A stretch of DNA of 64,000 nt from Oreohelix idahoensis (lineage: Eukaryota > Mollusca > Gastropoda > Stylommatophora > Oreohelicidae). The DNA is taken from NCBI GenBank assembly GCA_024509875.1, contig JAMPIV010000595.1:659001-723000 (forward strand), read 5' to 3'. The position numbers were made by a program, and so were the translations under genes. This document shows positions 1-10,239 of the stretch, piece by piece. Every line of letters begins with the position of its first letter. The first letter of the stretch is position 1. Below the pieces are notes generated by a model that saw nothing but the letters and a program-made list of their open reading frames with translations, made no database searches and was not told the origin of the DNA.

Positions 1-2490
1 CGAAAAATATGCTCAAACAGACCTTGCCAGTGGACATTCACCCATATTAAACTGGTAAACACTAGTTAGCATTAGTTCTGCAAGATGCTGATTAAATCTC
101 AGTGAGCTGACCACATCCTTCTTGTAGTTAGTTTCTCTTTCTTTGGTGTTGACGGAGTGGATAATAGGGGCTGCGTTGTCCTTCACATTCGCCTTCCCAG
201 ATGATTACGTTAGAATGTATGATCAGCGATGGTTACCAGTGCTCAGAATTGTAGACAAAAGTGTGCCTTTCTTTATGATCCTAGTAATTCAACCACAGCG
301 CTACCTATCTTTTCTATCTCGTCCTCGCCTCATTGATGGTGTCTCTCAAATCCACAACTGTTTTTCCACTAACAATGCTACGGAATATTTGAATAGGATA
401 ATATACCTCGTAGCTAATTACCGAATATCTCCCGTAACCCTCGACATGCTTCTCGTACCTCCTGGTAAGCTTATCACACGTTGGGAACCCCTGCTGTACG
501 GTTTATGAGAAACTGGGACGAGCGAAGTTAGGGAGAAGTGGTGGGTTTGGGTTTATTCTGGCTACGTTCTCCTTTTGCGCGCTCACATTAGGGCCTTAAA
601 AAACCAAAACGCGTTTACATGTAACTGTTAGACTGAATATATTATTGAATTTAGCCTGTCAAATCCTCAACCACCCACTTACTACCGAACTCCCCCTGCG
701 GCCCTAATTTCCCTTATCTCCCCCCCCCCCCCTTGAACCCTTCCAACGCCTCCAGGGGTCTGTATCGCTCACTTTGGGAACCACTGAGCTAAACCAAAGG
801 TAACAAAGATGATAAAATGCAAGGACAAAACTACACGGCACAGCGAAAAAATAAAAGCATTAATGTGAACATACATCTTCATGTTCAGAGCTGAGACAAT
901 TAATGCCGTTTGCTGAAAACACGGTCATTTTCCATTCTTCTCTGTCACAGATGTCGTCTAGTTTACAATCCCCGCTCTGTCAAGTCCCCTTCTATACTAT
1001 CTGTTCATTTTGTTTATGAACACCAGTTGGTTTTACGTCTTGAATTTGCTGTAACAATCACCTTCTATGTCACTCTCTATCAGTCTTTCATGAGAAGTGC
1101 TGGAGCAGTTTCATTGAGTTTAAATCTCAGCAAGTTGAATTTTGTGGTGTTTTGTCCAGTTTTTGTCTCTTGTTGTCCGTACCTAATCTCATTTCACGCG
1201 AGTTCATTTCTTTAACGGGTCAGTAGATCTTCTAGACAAGCGCCAGTGGAACAAGACATGAGAAGAATACTAAGTAAACCTGTCCATAGCATTATCAGAC
1301 AGGTTGCGGAGTAATGTTTAAACTGTTACCCGACTAGTTGTTTCTTTTTTTAAAGATAGGATATAGAAATTGGTCGAATGTTCTATGAATGAGTTTTGGG
1401 GGGAAAGGCGGATGAATTCTGCTCACATCTCAAGCTGCGAGTTTGCGCTTGAATGAATTTTGTTCTGAGCTGTTTTAAGCAGCGGATTTTTCGTGACTAC
1501 GTTTTCTGGCAGAGCTGGGGAATGGACGTGTTCCATACCGCTAGTGTGTTCCAGGATATATATTTTTGTGAAAGGAATATTTGATAATTGCATAATGTAC
1601 TTTATTGAAGATATTATGAGGCCACGGATTGTACAGGCCATTATTCCATATTCATATTCCTGTGATGGATTGTTTTGCAGATAGATAGAGTATTGAAGAG
1701 AATGTTGTTTTCTCCCAGGGAACTTGTTATTCAAAGCCACGGATCTCGTTGGCTTGTTAATGCATTGTATTCATATTGATTCAAAGTCATGGACTATTGA
1801 GAACTGGAATGATATTTTTGCTGTACTATTATGAAATGAAATATGTGCTGCTATGTCCTGCAGCCTATTCACCTATTTGCTGATTCATGTTTCCTGATGG
1901 ATATTTTGTACTTAATGCCCATGATTTGCTGTGGTGGTTTATGCAGCCGTTGTTATGGATTTACTTACATGTTGCTTCATGAGTATGCTGTGAGTTGTCT
2001 TGCTATGATGTCTACGTGACCGTCTCGTCAATAAACTGTATAACGTTACCAGGAGTTACAACATTTCCTGACTTCTACGTTGCTGTGGTGTGAGTGACTG
2101 TATCATAGACACACTTAAGAACCTATACATATTCGCGTATGCTATATTTCCATAGTCACACACCTGTCGGCCAACTGTAAGCCCGACTTATGCTGATCGC
2201 CATTTATCAGCGAAACTGTATATTAACTTTGTCCAGCCATCCCGCCTGCGGAAGGTGTTACAGTATTACCACATTGTAACAGTGTGTGTCATTAGTTTTT
2301 ATATGTCCACTCTCACTCAAAGTTCGAAATTATGACATCTTATGAGGAATATTAGGCTCGCTTACTGACAAGTATTCTGGTTTGTGGTTCTTATGTCTAT
2401 ACATACTCAAAAAAATTGGCCAACACAATACTAAGAAATAATTAACAAGCTGAATGGATCAACTGTGTCACATAATTATTTTGGGTCGAT
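1..2490. other. unrecognised non-coding stretch
   Basis: I see no gene here. The short reading frames (the longest about 120 codons, at 143-508) match no family I know and lack domain-like composition. There is a C-homopolymer at about 721-732. Two sites at about 481-495 and 775-788 resemble right-hand ends of hAT-type elements (GGGAACCCCTG and GGGAACCACTG), but I could not find matching left ends, so no element is called. Confidence 0.4.
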
Positions 2491-2505
2491 CTCTGCTTCA
2501 CTTAC

Positions 2506-3330
2506 TTACTTAGTCGTTCCCCTTCTACCGTGAGGTGTAGAGGTTTGGAAGAGAGAGCGCCAGACTATTCTATCAGCTGTCTTCTTCCTGGCCTGGTTCC
2601 ATTCTAGTCCTCGGTCCTTCAAAGATTGTCTAATGTTGTCCTCCCAGCGGACTCTGGGTCGTCCTGGAGGTCTGGATCCCTGGCTCTTTGTTTTCCATGC
2701 TGGTCGTGGTAGCCGATCTTCTCCCATTCTGCAGACATGGCCAAACCATCTTAGTTGGGACTGTTCTATTTGGATCTGCAGCGGGTGGGATTTTAAGCCT
2801 TGACGTATCGTCTGGTTGCGGACCATGTCTCTTCTTGTTACTTCAACCACCTTCCTCAGATACCTCATTTCTGAGATTTGGATCTGGCTTTTGTGGGTTG
2901 TAGTCATTGCCCATGACTCGCATCCATATGTCAAGACTGGGATATAGGGGGAGCGGTATGCAGCCATCTTCGTTTTCTTACCAACCTCTTTCTTGCTGAG
3001 GAATCCTCGATTTATGGCCTGATAAAGTCTCCCAGCTGCAGCTTTTCGAGTGGCCAACTCTTCTTTGATGCCCCCCTTTCGGTCTATAATAGCTCCGATA
3101 TATTTAAAGTGGTCGACCTGCTCCAGGACCTGTTCTCCCAACTTAATCTGATGTTTTCTTTCTTCTCGTGATATCACCATGGATTTTGTTTTAGAGCTGC
3201 TTATGACCATCCCTCTCTTCTCCAGCTCTTCCTTCCAGATTTGCAGGTTGGATTGGAGATGTGTCTCTGATTTAGCAATCAGGACAACATCATCAGCAAA
3301 TGCTAGCTCTGAAATACAGACCTGTCTCAT
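2506..3330 (-). pseudogene. LINE reverse transcriptase, catalytic and C-terminal part (RTE copy 1)
   Basis: This 274-residue frame continues the one upstream after the TAG stop. It begins just before the catalytic box ELAFADDVVLIAKSE (FADD at residues 11-14). Thumb and C-terminal segments follow, including DHFKYIGAIIDRKGG, YGCESWAMTTTHKSQI, LRWFGHVCRMGEDRLPR and a basic GSRPPGRPRVRWEDNIRQSL end. The coding sequence runs directly into the (TAAG)n tail, so the last Lys codon and the stop lie within the tail. It cannot be active by itself because of the split and the missing endonuclease. Confidence 0.85.
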
Positions 3331-3333
3331 CTT

Positions 3334-4671
3334 CTAGTACCCCACTGAATACTTTCTTGTTCTATCCTTACATGCCTTGATGACATCGTCCATGAGGAGT
3401 ATGAAAAGATAAGGTGACAGGATATCGCCTTGTCTTACACCAGTGGTAGTCCTGAACTCTTCTGACTTATAGTTTGCTGTCCTCACAAAATTTCTGCAAG
3501 ACTTGTAGAAGCTCTGTATAGCATGAATCAGAGGTGCTGGAATGTTCTTCCTTGCCAAACAGTCCCAAAGTTTGCTCCAGGGGACCCTGTCAAACGCCTT
3601 TTCCAGATCTATGAAACAAAGATGGATCTCACTCTTGTACTCAAGGGCCTTTTCACTCAGCTGCCTGAGTGTGAAGATTAGGTCTTGAGTACTTCGGTTT
3701 TCTCGGAATCCGCACTGGGCTTCATCCAATTGTGGCTCAGCTAGGCATCGGAGTCCCTGCTCTAGGATTCTAGAGTAGATTTTACCAGGGACACTGAGAA
3801 GGGATATGCCTTTGTGGTTTCCACATTGTCGATTGTCACCCTTTTTGAAAATCGGTGTTATAATGGCAATCTCCCAATCCTTTGGTATGGCCTTGTTGCA
3901 CCACGCTGCCTGTAGGACCCTTAAGAGTAATAGGTCGCCTGATGCTCCCATGTACTTAACCATTTCTGGTGTTATACCATCATGCCCTGCTGCTTTGCCC
4001 ATCTTGATTTTCTCCAGTGCTGTCTTCAGTTCTTCCATCTTTATGTCATCTTCATCACCATTTGTATCCTCTTCTGTGCTAGTGGTTATCATTTCTGATG
4101 CTCTACCTTGCTCACCATCAAGGAGTTCTGAGAAATATTCTTTCCATCTTTCCATTACTTCCTTCGGGGCAGTAAGCAATTTGCCTTGCTTGTCCTTTAT
4201 AAATTTAAGAGGGCATTGTTTTTCCTTCCTCATGTTCTTTATGGTCTTATAGAACAATTTCTGGTTTTCTTGCGCATCCTTTTCTAGCTTTTCTCCAAAT
4301 TCTTCCCAGGACTTCTGTTTTGCTGCTAGCACCTTGTTCTTTGCTTCCGTTCTTAGTATCACATATTCTCTATATTTCTCTATTTGTCCTGCTGTGTTTT
4401 TAGCTCCTAAGTATTGTTTCCATGCCATTTTCTTCTCTCTTATTTTTTCTTTGACTTCTTCTGTCCACCAAGGTGTCCTTTTTCTCTTGTTCCCAAGTCG
4501 GACTTCACCACATGCTTCTGCAGCAGCTGTCTTTATGATGTCCTTGAATTTAAGCCACAGGGTTTCCAAGTCATCAGGTTGTTCTTCTGTGTTTCTCACC
4601 GCTGTAGCAATAAGCCCCTGATATCTGGTTTTAATTTCTGGCTCTTTCAGCTTGTAGGTCTTAATGCTCAT
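3334..4671 (-). pseudogene. LINE reverse transcriptase, N-terminal part (RTE copy 1)
   Basis: This 445-residue frame has a basic, Lys/Glu-rich linker (residues 1-200, with RKRTPWWTEEVKEKIREKK near 63) that in complete LINEs joins the endonuclease to the reverse transcriptase. The fingers and palm follow: GKAAGHDGITPEMVKY near residue 227, a CGFRENRSTQDLIF segment, FIDLEKAFDRVPW with the first catalytic Asp, and GVRQGDILSPYLFILLMDD. The frame ends at a TAG where the sister copy at 17.8 kb has TGG (Trp). One point mutation therefore separates this frame from the next, which carries the catalytic FADD box. The protein would reverse-transcribe the element RNA at a nicked genomic target. Confidence 0.85.
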
Positions 4672-4809
4672 TTCTTCCGTTCGTTTACTTGGTTTCTTGC
4701 GTGGTGCTGGGCAGTTCCTAGGCTGAGCAACTCTTTCAGTTGTTCTTTTGATTGTAAGTCTGCTTCACTCTGGCAGTAATTAGTTACATTTGTTGTACTG
4801 ATTTATTAC

Positions 4810-6320
4810 ACGCTTTTCATGGTCGGCACCTCTTTCTCTATAGGCTCATTTCTCTTATATCTTCGCTGTCCAAACCACTGGAAAAACACATACACAAAAC
4901 AGTAATAGAACACCTAGCCAATAATGACCTGCTAGTTGATAGTCAGTCGGGGTTTAGACCAAAACATTCATGTCACACAGCCTTAACAAAAATGATAGAC
5001 AACTGGCATCTAAACATCAATAACGATAATTTATGTGGAGCAATCTTTGTAGACTTTAAAAAAAGCATTCGATTTGATAGATCACACTATTTTAATCAGA
5101 AAATTAGAAACAATGAAAGTAAATCTTAAGCTGGTGAAGTTAATTAAATCATTTCTGACATACAGACAACAAGTGGTTTCTTACAATAATTCTTTGTCCA
5201 ACCCAACTGTTGTCGATATCGGCGTTCCCCAAGGCTCTATTCTCGGCCCTCTTCTCTTTGCCGTATACATTAATGATCTTCCTCTGCACATCAAACATTC
5301 ATCCTGTTACCTGTTTGCCGATGACTGTACTGTTTACACTAGTGACAAAAGTTGCACTGCACTAGAACTATCTTTACAAACTGATACACATAATATTATT
5401 AAGTGGAGCAACGAGAATCGAATGCAAATAAATATTAGTAAAACCAAATGTATGTTAATATCAACCAGACAAAAACTACAAAACTTGCAGAAAACAACAC
5501 TTCAGCTCTACATTGGAACATCACTAATTGAAAACGTAAATGAACATAAAACTCTAGGTCTAACTGTTGACCAGCACCTAAGTTGGAACTCACATGTAAG
5601 TGCACTCACAAAGCTAACGGCACAAAAAGTTTACCAATTAGCCAAAATCAAACACTTCCTGGATGAGGGGGGCAAGGAAAATGTTCTACACATCTCACAT
5701 ACAAACATACCTAGACTATTGTTCCACAATCTGCGATGGTTGTTCCATATCCAACACAAAAAGGCTTCATTCACTTCAAAAACGTGCAGTGCGCCTAGTT
5801 GCTGATAAACACCAAACACATTGTATAGATCTATATAACTATCTTAAAATATTACCCCCTTAGAAAGCGCTTCCTATTTAACAAAGCTAAATTCGCTCAC
5901 AAAATCTTGTCACATAATGCTCCAACGTATCTGTGGCCACTTTTAAAATTCAATGAAAAACGTAGTCAGCGCTTAAACCAGTTAGAGGTACCCAAGCCGA
6001 GGCTAGATTTGTACAAGAAGAGCTTGGCTTACTCAGCTGCTCATCTTTGGAACAATCTTCCACATGACCTGAAAAACATGCACAGTCCCTACTCATATAA
6101 TCGTAGACTGTTCAAATACATTATGAGTGCGGATTATATGCCGCCCTAAGGGATTATGTTTCGAATTATTATTATCTAATATACTGTATGGAAAGTCTGA
6201 TGATCTAGTTTTTCATTTTAATATACCTTACTTCTTAATTGTTATCAGATACTGTAAATGTATGCTTTTATACTACTTATAATGTTGCATCGCCATTGAA
6301 CTAATACCTTAAGTATGTTG
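4810..6320 (+). pseudogene. CR1/L2-like LINE reverse transcriptase, broken by frameshifts
   Basis: This is a non-LTR reverse transcriptase in at least four pieces. From about 4830 the frame reads ISLISSLSKPLEKHIHK and SQSGFRPKHSCHTALTKM, up to the first catalytic region. A frameshift in the A-run near 5059-5065 separates this from 5074-5805, which holds GVPQGSILGPLLFAVYINDL and the catalytic FADD box in SSCYLFADDCTVYTSDKS. A second shift near 5665 leads to 5663-5863 and then to 5907-6149, which ends in the SAAHLWNNLPHDLKN segment typical of this group. It starts about 50 bp beyond RTE copy 1. The clade is inferred; Jockey-like is possible. Endonuclease and 5' end are absent. Confidence 0.8.
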
Positions 6321-6477
6321 GAGAATGTCTGGATACCTAGCAATAAAGATGAGTAAGAGGAAGGGCAAAATGCAAGACGGGCCTATATGTACGATTCTCA
6401 TCTATCAGTCAATACCCTTTACCTCCCTAAGGAGCATAGGTCATAAAACTGGATCTCGTGTAGTGGAGGCGTCAACA

Positions 6478-6512
6478 ATTCACTCCCTGTGGCAGTATCT
6501 GCTTGGGACTCA
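6478..6512 (+). repeat. fragment resembling the tail of the tRNA-derived SINE (family D)
   Basis: About 35 bp (TTCACTCC...GCAGTATCTGCTTGGGAC) match the 3' part of the SINEs at 47589-47850 and 48110-48349. The fragment is too short to say how it arrived. Confidence 0.4.
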
Positions 6513-6595
6513 AAGTTGCTCACCTGTGGGAACATTTTCCGCATGCGCTGACAACACAGTCCCAACTAATTCAGCAGATTTCCAAAATGTCACGA

Positions 6596-6945
6596 GTTCT
6601 TATTATATGCCACCATTATCTGATTACGTTTCAAATTATGTCTTATTTACTGTATGAATGGTTTAGATTGTGTTTGTTAGTTGTTTTTAAATTTTTTTTA
6701 AGGTATTAATTTTTGTTAATTTATTTTAATTAATAATTCCCCCCCTCCCCCGCCCTCTTAAATTTGATTATGTCTGGATGTTACAAATGTATGTTATTAT
6801 TTTACCTCGATAATGTTGTATGCTTAAATAATGCTAAAAATACATGTGCTATTGAAAGGATACGGTATGTAAGATGACAGAGAGAAGAAGGGCCCAATTC
6901 TTAACCCTTTGAAAATAAAGTTCGTTTGTTCGTTCGTTCGTTCTG
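6596..6945 (+). repeat. second copy of a CR1-like LINE 3' end with (TTCG)n tail
   Basis: The segment starting ATTATATGCCACCATTATC resembles the sequence just after the stop of the LINE at 4810-6320 (ATTATATGCCGCCC...), so it looks like the 3' untranslated part of a related copy. It ends in AATAAAGTTCG followed by a short GTTC/TTCG repeat (about 6919-6942), a typical LINE 3' tail. No coding part is present. Confidence 0.6.
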
Positions 6946-7900
6946 CTATGTAGCAGATATTTTGTATTTTCAAACATTCTTACACTCCTCTCAGCGTCTG
7001 TTTGCCTACCCGTTCCTCCCTGCTGGGGAAGGAACTGATAAGATAATATTAATCGACAGCCACGTTGGTTAATTTTGGGTGTGGCCGACATCAGACTACA
7101 AATAAACACTAAACTCGCCCAGCGTATTTGCTTAATCGCTGATAAGGTCAGTGTGCGCCGAAGTTTTGATAGCACTACGGGGAGATAACTTATTTGTCCA
7201 CGAACAGGAATGACATAATTCCTGCACACCTTGAGGCAAAGCAGAAAAGTAAGATGTTACATCTGACACATATTGTTGAAGGAGTTTACAGATGTGCATG
7301 TGAGTTTGCATGCAAGGCATCGGAAGTTTTATTTTCATGTATGGGAAAGGTGATCCTTTGCATCTTGCACATTATTTCAAGTGGAAATAATTTTGAAATT
7401 ACCCCACTAAACACGCATGTTTGAAACGATTGGAGCTTTCTTAGCATCGTAACCAAACAAGTGCTGGGGAAGAAGGGCCATATAACCTGACGTTTTTACA
7501 GTTTTAAGACACTGTGAAAATTCACTGTGAGGATCGCTTGCAAAGACGAAACGAGATTGCCAGGGTTAGAACTCAGAATTCTGTTTCTCAGACCGGACTT
7601 TGTGGAACATCCTGAAGGACTTAAAGAGCCCAGGAAAATATTTTAATAAGGAAGACCGGCATCTGAGGAAACTGAAACACGGAGATATAGTGGGAGTTTA
7701 GTGATAACATAACGACCCCCAAAACACGTGAAAAAAGGCATCTGCCAGTGCTTTAAACCCACTTCTCTCAGCAAATAGTCTGTAAGACGAGATTGGCGTT
7801 TGTTATACATTTTACATTCTATATTTTTCATTACTAACAAGTGAACTAATATGTATATATTGCCATGTGAAAATTAATATGTGAAAATTGCTAAATGGAT
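6946..7900. other. no gene recognised
   Basis: Short overlapping reading frames on both strands have no recognisable domain. I see no RNA gene or repeat that I can name. Confidence 0.35.
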
Positions 7901-7913
7901 GTCCAAGCCATTT

Positions 7914-8005
7914 GAGGCTGGCAACCTCATTATACAGAATGATGATTTCATGAACCACCACTGCAAGGGCTGGTGACTGCTTTATTGCTAGTTTCTTACA
8001 GAGTA
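7914..8005 (+). repeat. dispersed short repeat, family E
   Basis: It begins GAGGCTGGCAACCTCA and continues with a segment ending in TTGCTAGTTTCTTACAGAG. Similar segments occur near 14500, 16130, 46150, 53900 and 56970. The copies are diverged, and the family is defined only by eye from this window. Confidence 0.5.
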
Positions 8006-8913
8006 CTAAAGGCATAGGTAGTCCCTAGTTCCATATGGAGCAGGGAGGGAAAGATGAAAGAAATGATGTACATTCTTATTATAATATTTACAAGTACAAA
8101 CCAGTGTAAATGTCTATGTAAACATATTCACTTTAAAAATAATGAAAGTGTCAAAGCTTTTAAATCAGTGCAGATGTAATTGAAAACATATTCAATCTAT
8201 ATTGTGAACACTTTTCAATCAGTGTAGATGGTAACGTAAACATATTCTATCTATGCTATTAACCTTTTCATTTAAACGTAAAGTAAATATAAAGCTATTT
8301 AATTTAAACGTAAAGAAAGTTTTTTCTCGGCATTAAGCTTAATTCTCATCTAGGGTAAATTCTGAGGTAGATGAGATGGTGGAATAGGAGAAATGGACTC
8401 ATAACTATGTGTCGGAAAACGCAATACTCAGGAGAGTGTTTTGTTTCTATTCTTTTACCATAGTTGTTGGTGGTACCAGTTGAGGGTACTATCTCTGGAA
8501 CAAGAAGGGTAAAGTGCCCGGAGCATTAAGACAAGGGACAAACTCGTAGGCACTCCCTGGCACTTCTGGGAACATGCTGCGCCCTACAACCTTGACCAGC
8601 GACGAGCGCGATCAGTCTACCAAGAACCAAACCATCAAAAGGATCATAACCGTCACTGACAGCTACGTAACACATAAATGTTGCCAAGTGACCTCCTTTA
8701 CACACTTCTATTCCATCAAAACAGTGATAATAAACTTTTTTAAATTATAAATAATTATTCATTTCTTTAAAACCTTGTTAAAACCGAAATTACTTTTAAA
8801 TCTATTACTTGTAAATATACAAATTTAACGTCGATTTAATCATTTTGATTGTGCTGCATGTTTATCTCAGTCAGTTTACTAAATACACTCTAAACAGAGC
8901 ATTATCATATTAG
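8006..8913. other. no gene recognised
   Basis: AT-rich sequence with a few local near-repeats (AGTGTAAATGTCTATGTAAAC-like phrases between 8100 and 8260). I see no coding or RNA signal. Confidence 0.35.
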
Positions 8914-9581
8914 AAGAATTCCACTGAGTAAGTGGGGGCTTGAACAAGCTGAATTTTGTTGTTGTTGTTGTTGCGTACGCCCACTAATACTCGAGGCGAA
9001 ATCTCAGGTTAGTATGTCTAACCTCAGACTGATTTTTACGTGAGTATCCCTTTTTTTCTTGTACAGAGACGGGTGTCCCTCGCCATTTAAGCAGGTACTC
9101 ACCGATTTCGGAGTTACCCATTAGAGCTAGGTCGGCCCAGGAGCCGCCAGTCTTTGGTCGACGACACTTCTTCAAATGTACCGCCAGGGCTCGAGTTAAT
9201 CCAGTCCAAATCCCGGTCGACGAAAAGTCTTCAAATGTTCTCGCCCGGGTTTGATCCTTGGTGACCCGGTTGCCAGCGCAGTTTGGTAACTACTACACCA
9301 GATTGGCTTCGCTGAAATTAATAATTCCTTAGCTCTTCACAAAAGGCGGCGGACCGATATATTTTAACAATTGGTACCAATTCAGCATTGTTCTTGACAT
9401 CGGAAATATCTTATGAAATTCCGTTGCGATAGAAGCATCATTATCTTTCTATCTACAACTCTGCCTAGAATAAACTTGTGCGAAGATAGACACCTTTAAA
9501 GGCCCATATTAGATACTGTTGAGTTTTGGCCACTGTTGGACCACTACTGCAAAGCAGGGGGGCAATTCCGTGACAGACCGG
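8914..9581 (+). repeat. dispersed repeat family B, interrupted by a SINE
   Basis: The flanks 8914-8955 and 9311-9581 together look like one copy of the roughly 345-bp repeat seen complete at 20003-20346 and 54690-55027. Shared landmarks are GGGGCTTGAAC, CACAAAAGGCGGCGGACCGA, TCTATCTACAACTCTGCC and a terminal CCGTGACAG. The SINE at 8956-9310 sits inside, so this B copy is older than that SINE. Confidence 0.7.
8956..9310 (-). mobile_element. tRNA-derived SINE (family C), minus strand
   Basis: The tRNA-like head is at the right end. Read on the minus strand it has a GTGTAGTAGTTACC A-box-like stretch and a GGATCAAACCCGG B-box-like stretch. The body (GTCGACCGGGATTTGGACTGG and a region ending near GCGTACGC) matches the SINE at 31820-32175, and the tail is (CAA)n. 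Near-identical GCTGAATT (8948-8955) and GCTGAAATT (9311-9319) flank it as a likely target-site duplication. SINEs have no protein and depend on a LINE for mobility; RNA polymerase III would transcribe them. Confidence 0.75.
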
Positions 9582-9582
9582 C

Positions 9583-9660
9583 GCTGTACACAAACAACTA
9601 CATCGACTCAGATCACTATCTAGTTGCCCCGCAGTACAATAACACCTTTAGAAATAAGGA
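9583..9660 (+). pseudogene. tiny LINE endonuclease relic
   Basis: One frame reads IDSDHYLVAP. The SDHYLV box resembles the C-terminal His-containing motif of the apurinic-type endonuclease domain of LINEs. Only a few dozen codons remain, directly after the end of repeat B. Confidence 0.45.
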
Positions 9661-10200
9661 AGCATGTAATCTAGACACGATCCACGAACCCAGAAAAAAT
9701 GAGAATTAGATGTTAATTAAATAATAATTAATCATGAACGTCAGTACTAAATTTATAGTTCCTATTAATCGTTCAGAACATGACATAACAATTTCAAGAG
9801 AACCAGGAAGTAATACAACAGCCCAAATGAATGGATTATATCAGAACTCAGAACCACTTACATTTTCATGAATTGAAAGTGGCAAGAATAATAAACATTT
9901 CCGTTTCAGAGTGAAAAAAGACGATTGCGGAAGGATTTCGGGAATTAAAATTGATTTAAATTTTAAGATAGATAAAGGCAGAACTGTAAAAGTACAAAAA
10001 GATGATGAATTACGAAATAAATTTGTAAAACGCTATATAGCGCAAAATATATATGATAATGATAAGAAACGCTATACAGAACGGAAACAACAGGAGGCAA
10101 TCTGATCATCAGAAATAGTCACCCCGTCGAACAAGTGTTTCGTCCCATTATTATCCTTTACACTCTAAGGGGGGCGGGCCCACCAGGGTCAAGACAGCCG
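9661..10200. other. unrecognised stretch with a small Lys-rich frame
   Basis: A 64-codon frame at 9911-10105 is rich in Lys and Asp and resembles nothing I recognise. I do not call it a gene. Nothing else stands out. Confidence 0.3.
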
Positions 10201-10239
10201 TAGCTCAATTGTGATACCAGTGTACTTCTCTGGCACTGG

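Larger units (their letters stand above)
2503..4758 (-). mobile_element. RTE-type LINE, copy 1, 5'-truncated
   Basis: This is a non-LTR retrotransposon on the minus strand, bounded by an 11-bp direct repeat TCTGCTTCACT at 2492-2502 and 4759-4769, which I read as the target-site duplication. Its 3' end is a (TAAG)n tail, seen on the plus strand as TTACTTACTTAG. The 5' end stops inside the region between endonuclease and reverse transcriptase, so the endonuclease is missing. It is closely related to the copies at 16412-18614 and 48713-51086. The clade name RTE is inferred from protein similarity recalled by eye; other endonuclease-bearing LINE clades are possible. Confidence 0.85.

Noticed and set aside
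481..788. hAT-type transposon between GGGAACCCCTG (about 485) and GGGAACCACTG (about 778)
   Set aside because: Both motifs have the same orientation, so they are not an inverted pair. No matching left ends or 8-bp duplications were seen.
143..1684. Small frames at 143-508, 910-1215 and 1423-1740 as genes
   Set aside because: They have no family resemblance, no supporting context, and are of a length expected by chance.
9911..10105. Lys-rich 64-codon frame as a small gene
   Set aside because: AT-rich composition alone can give this; no similar sequence or signal nearby.
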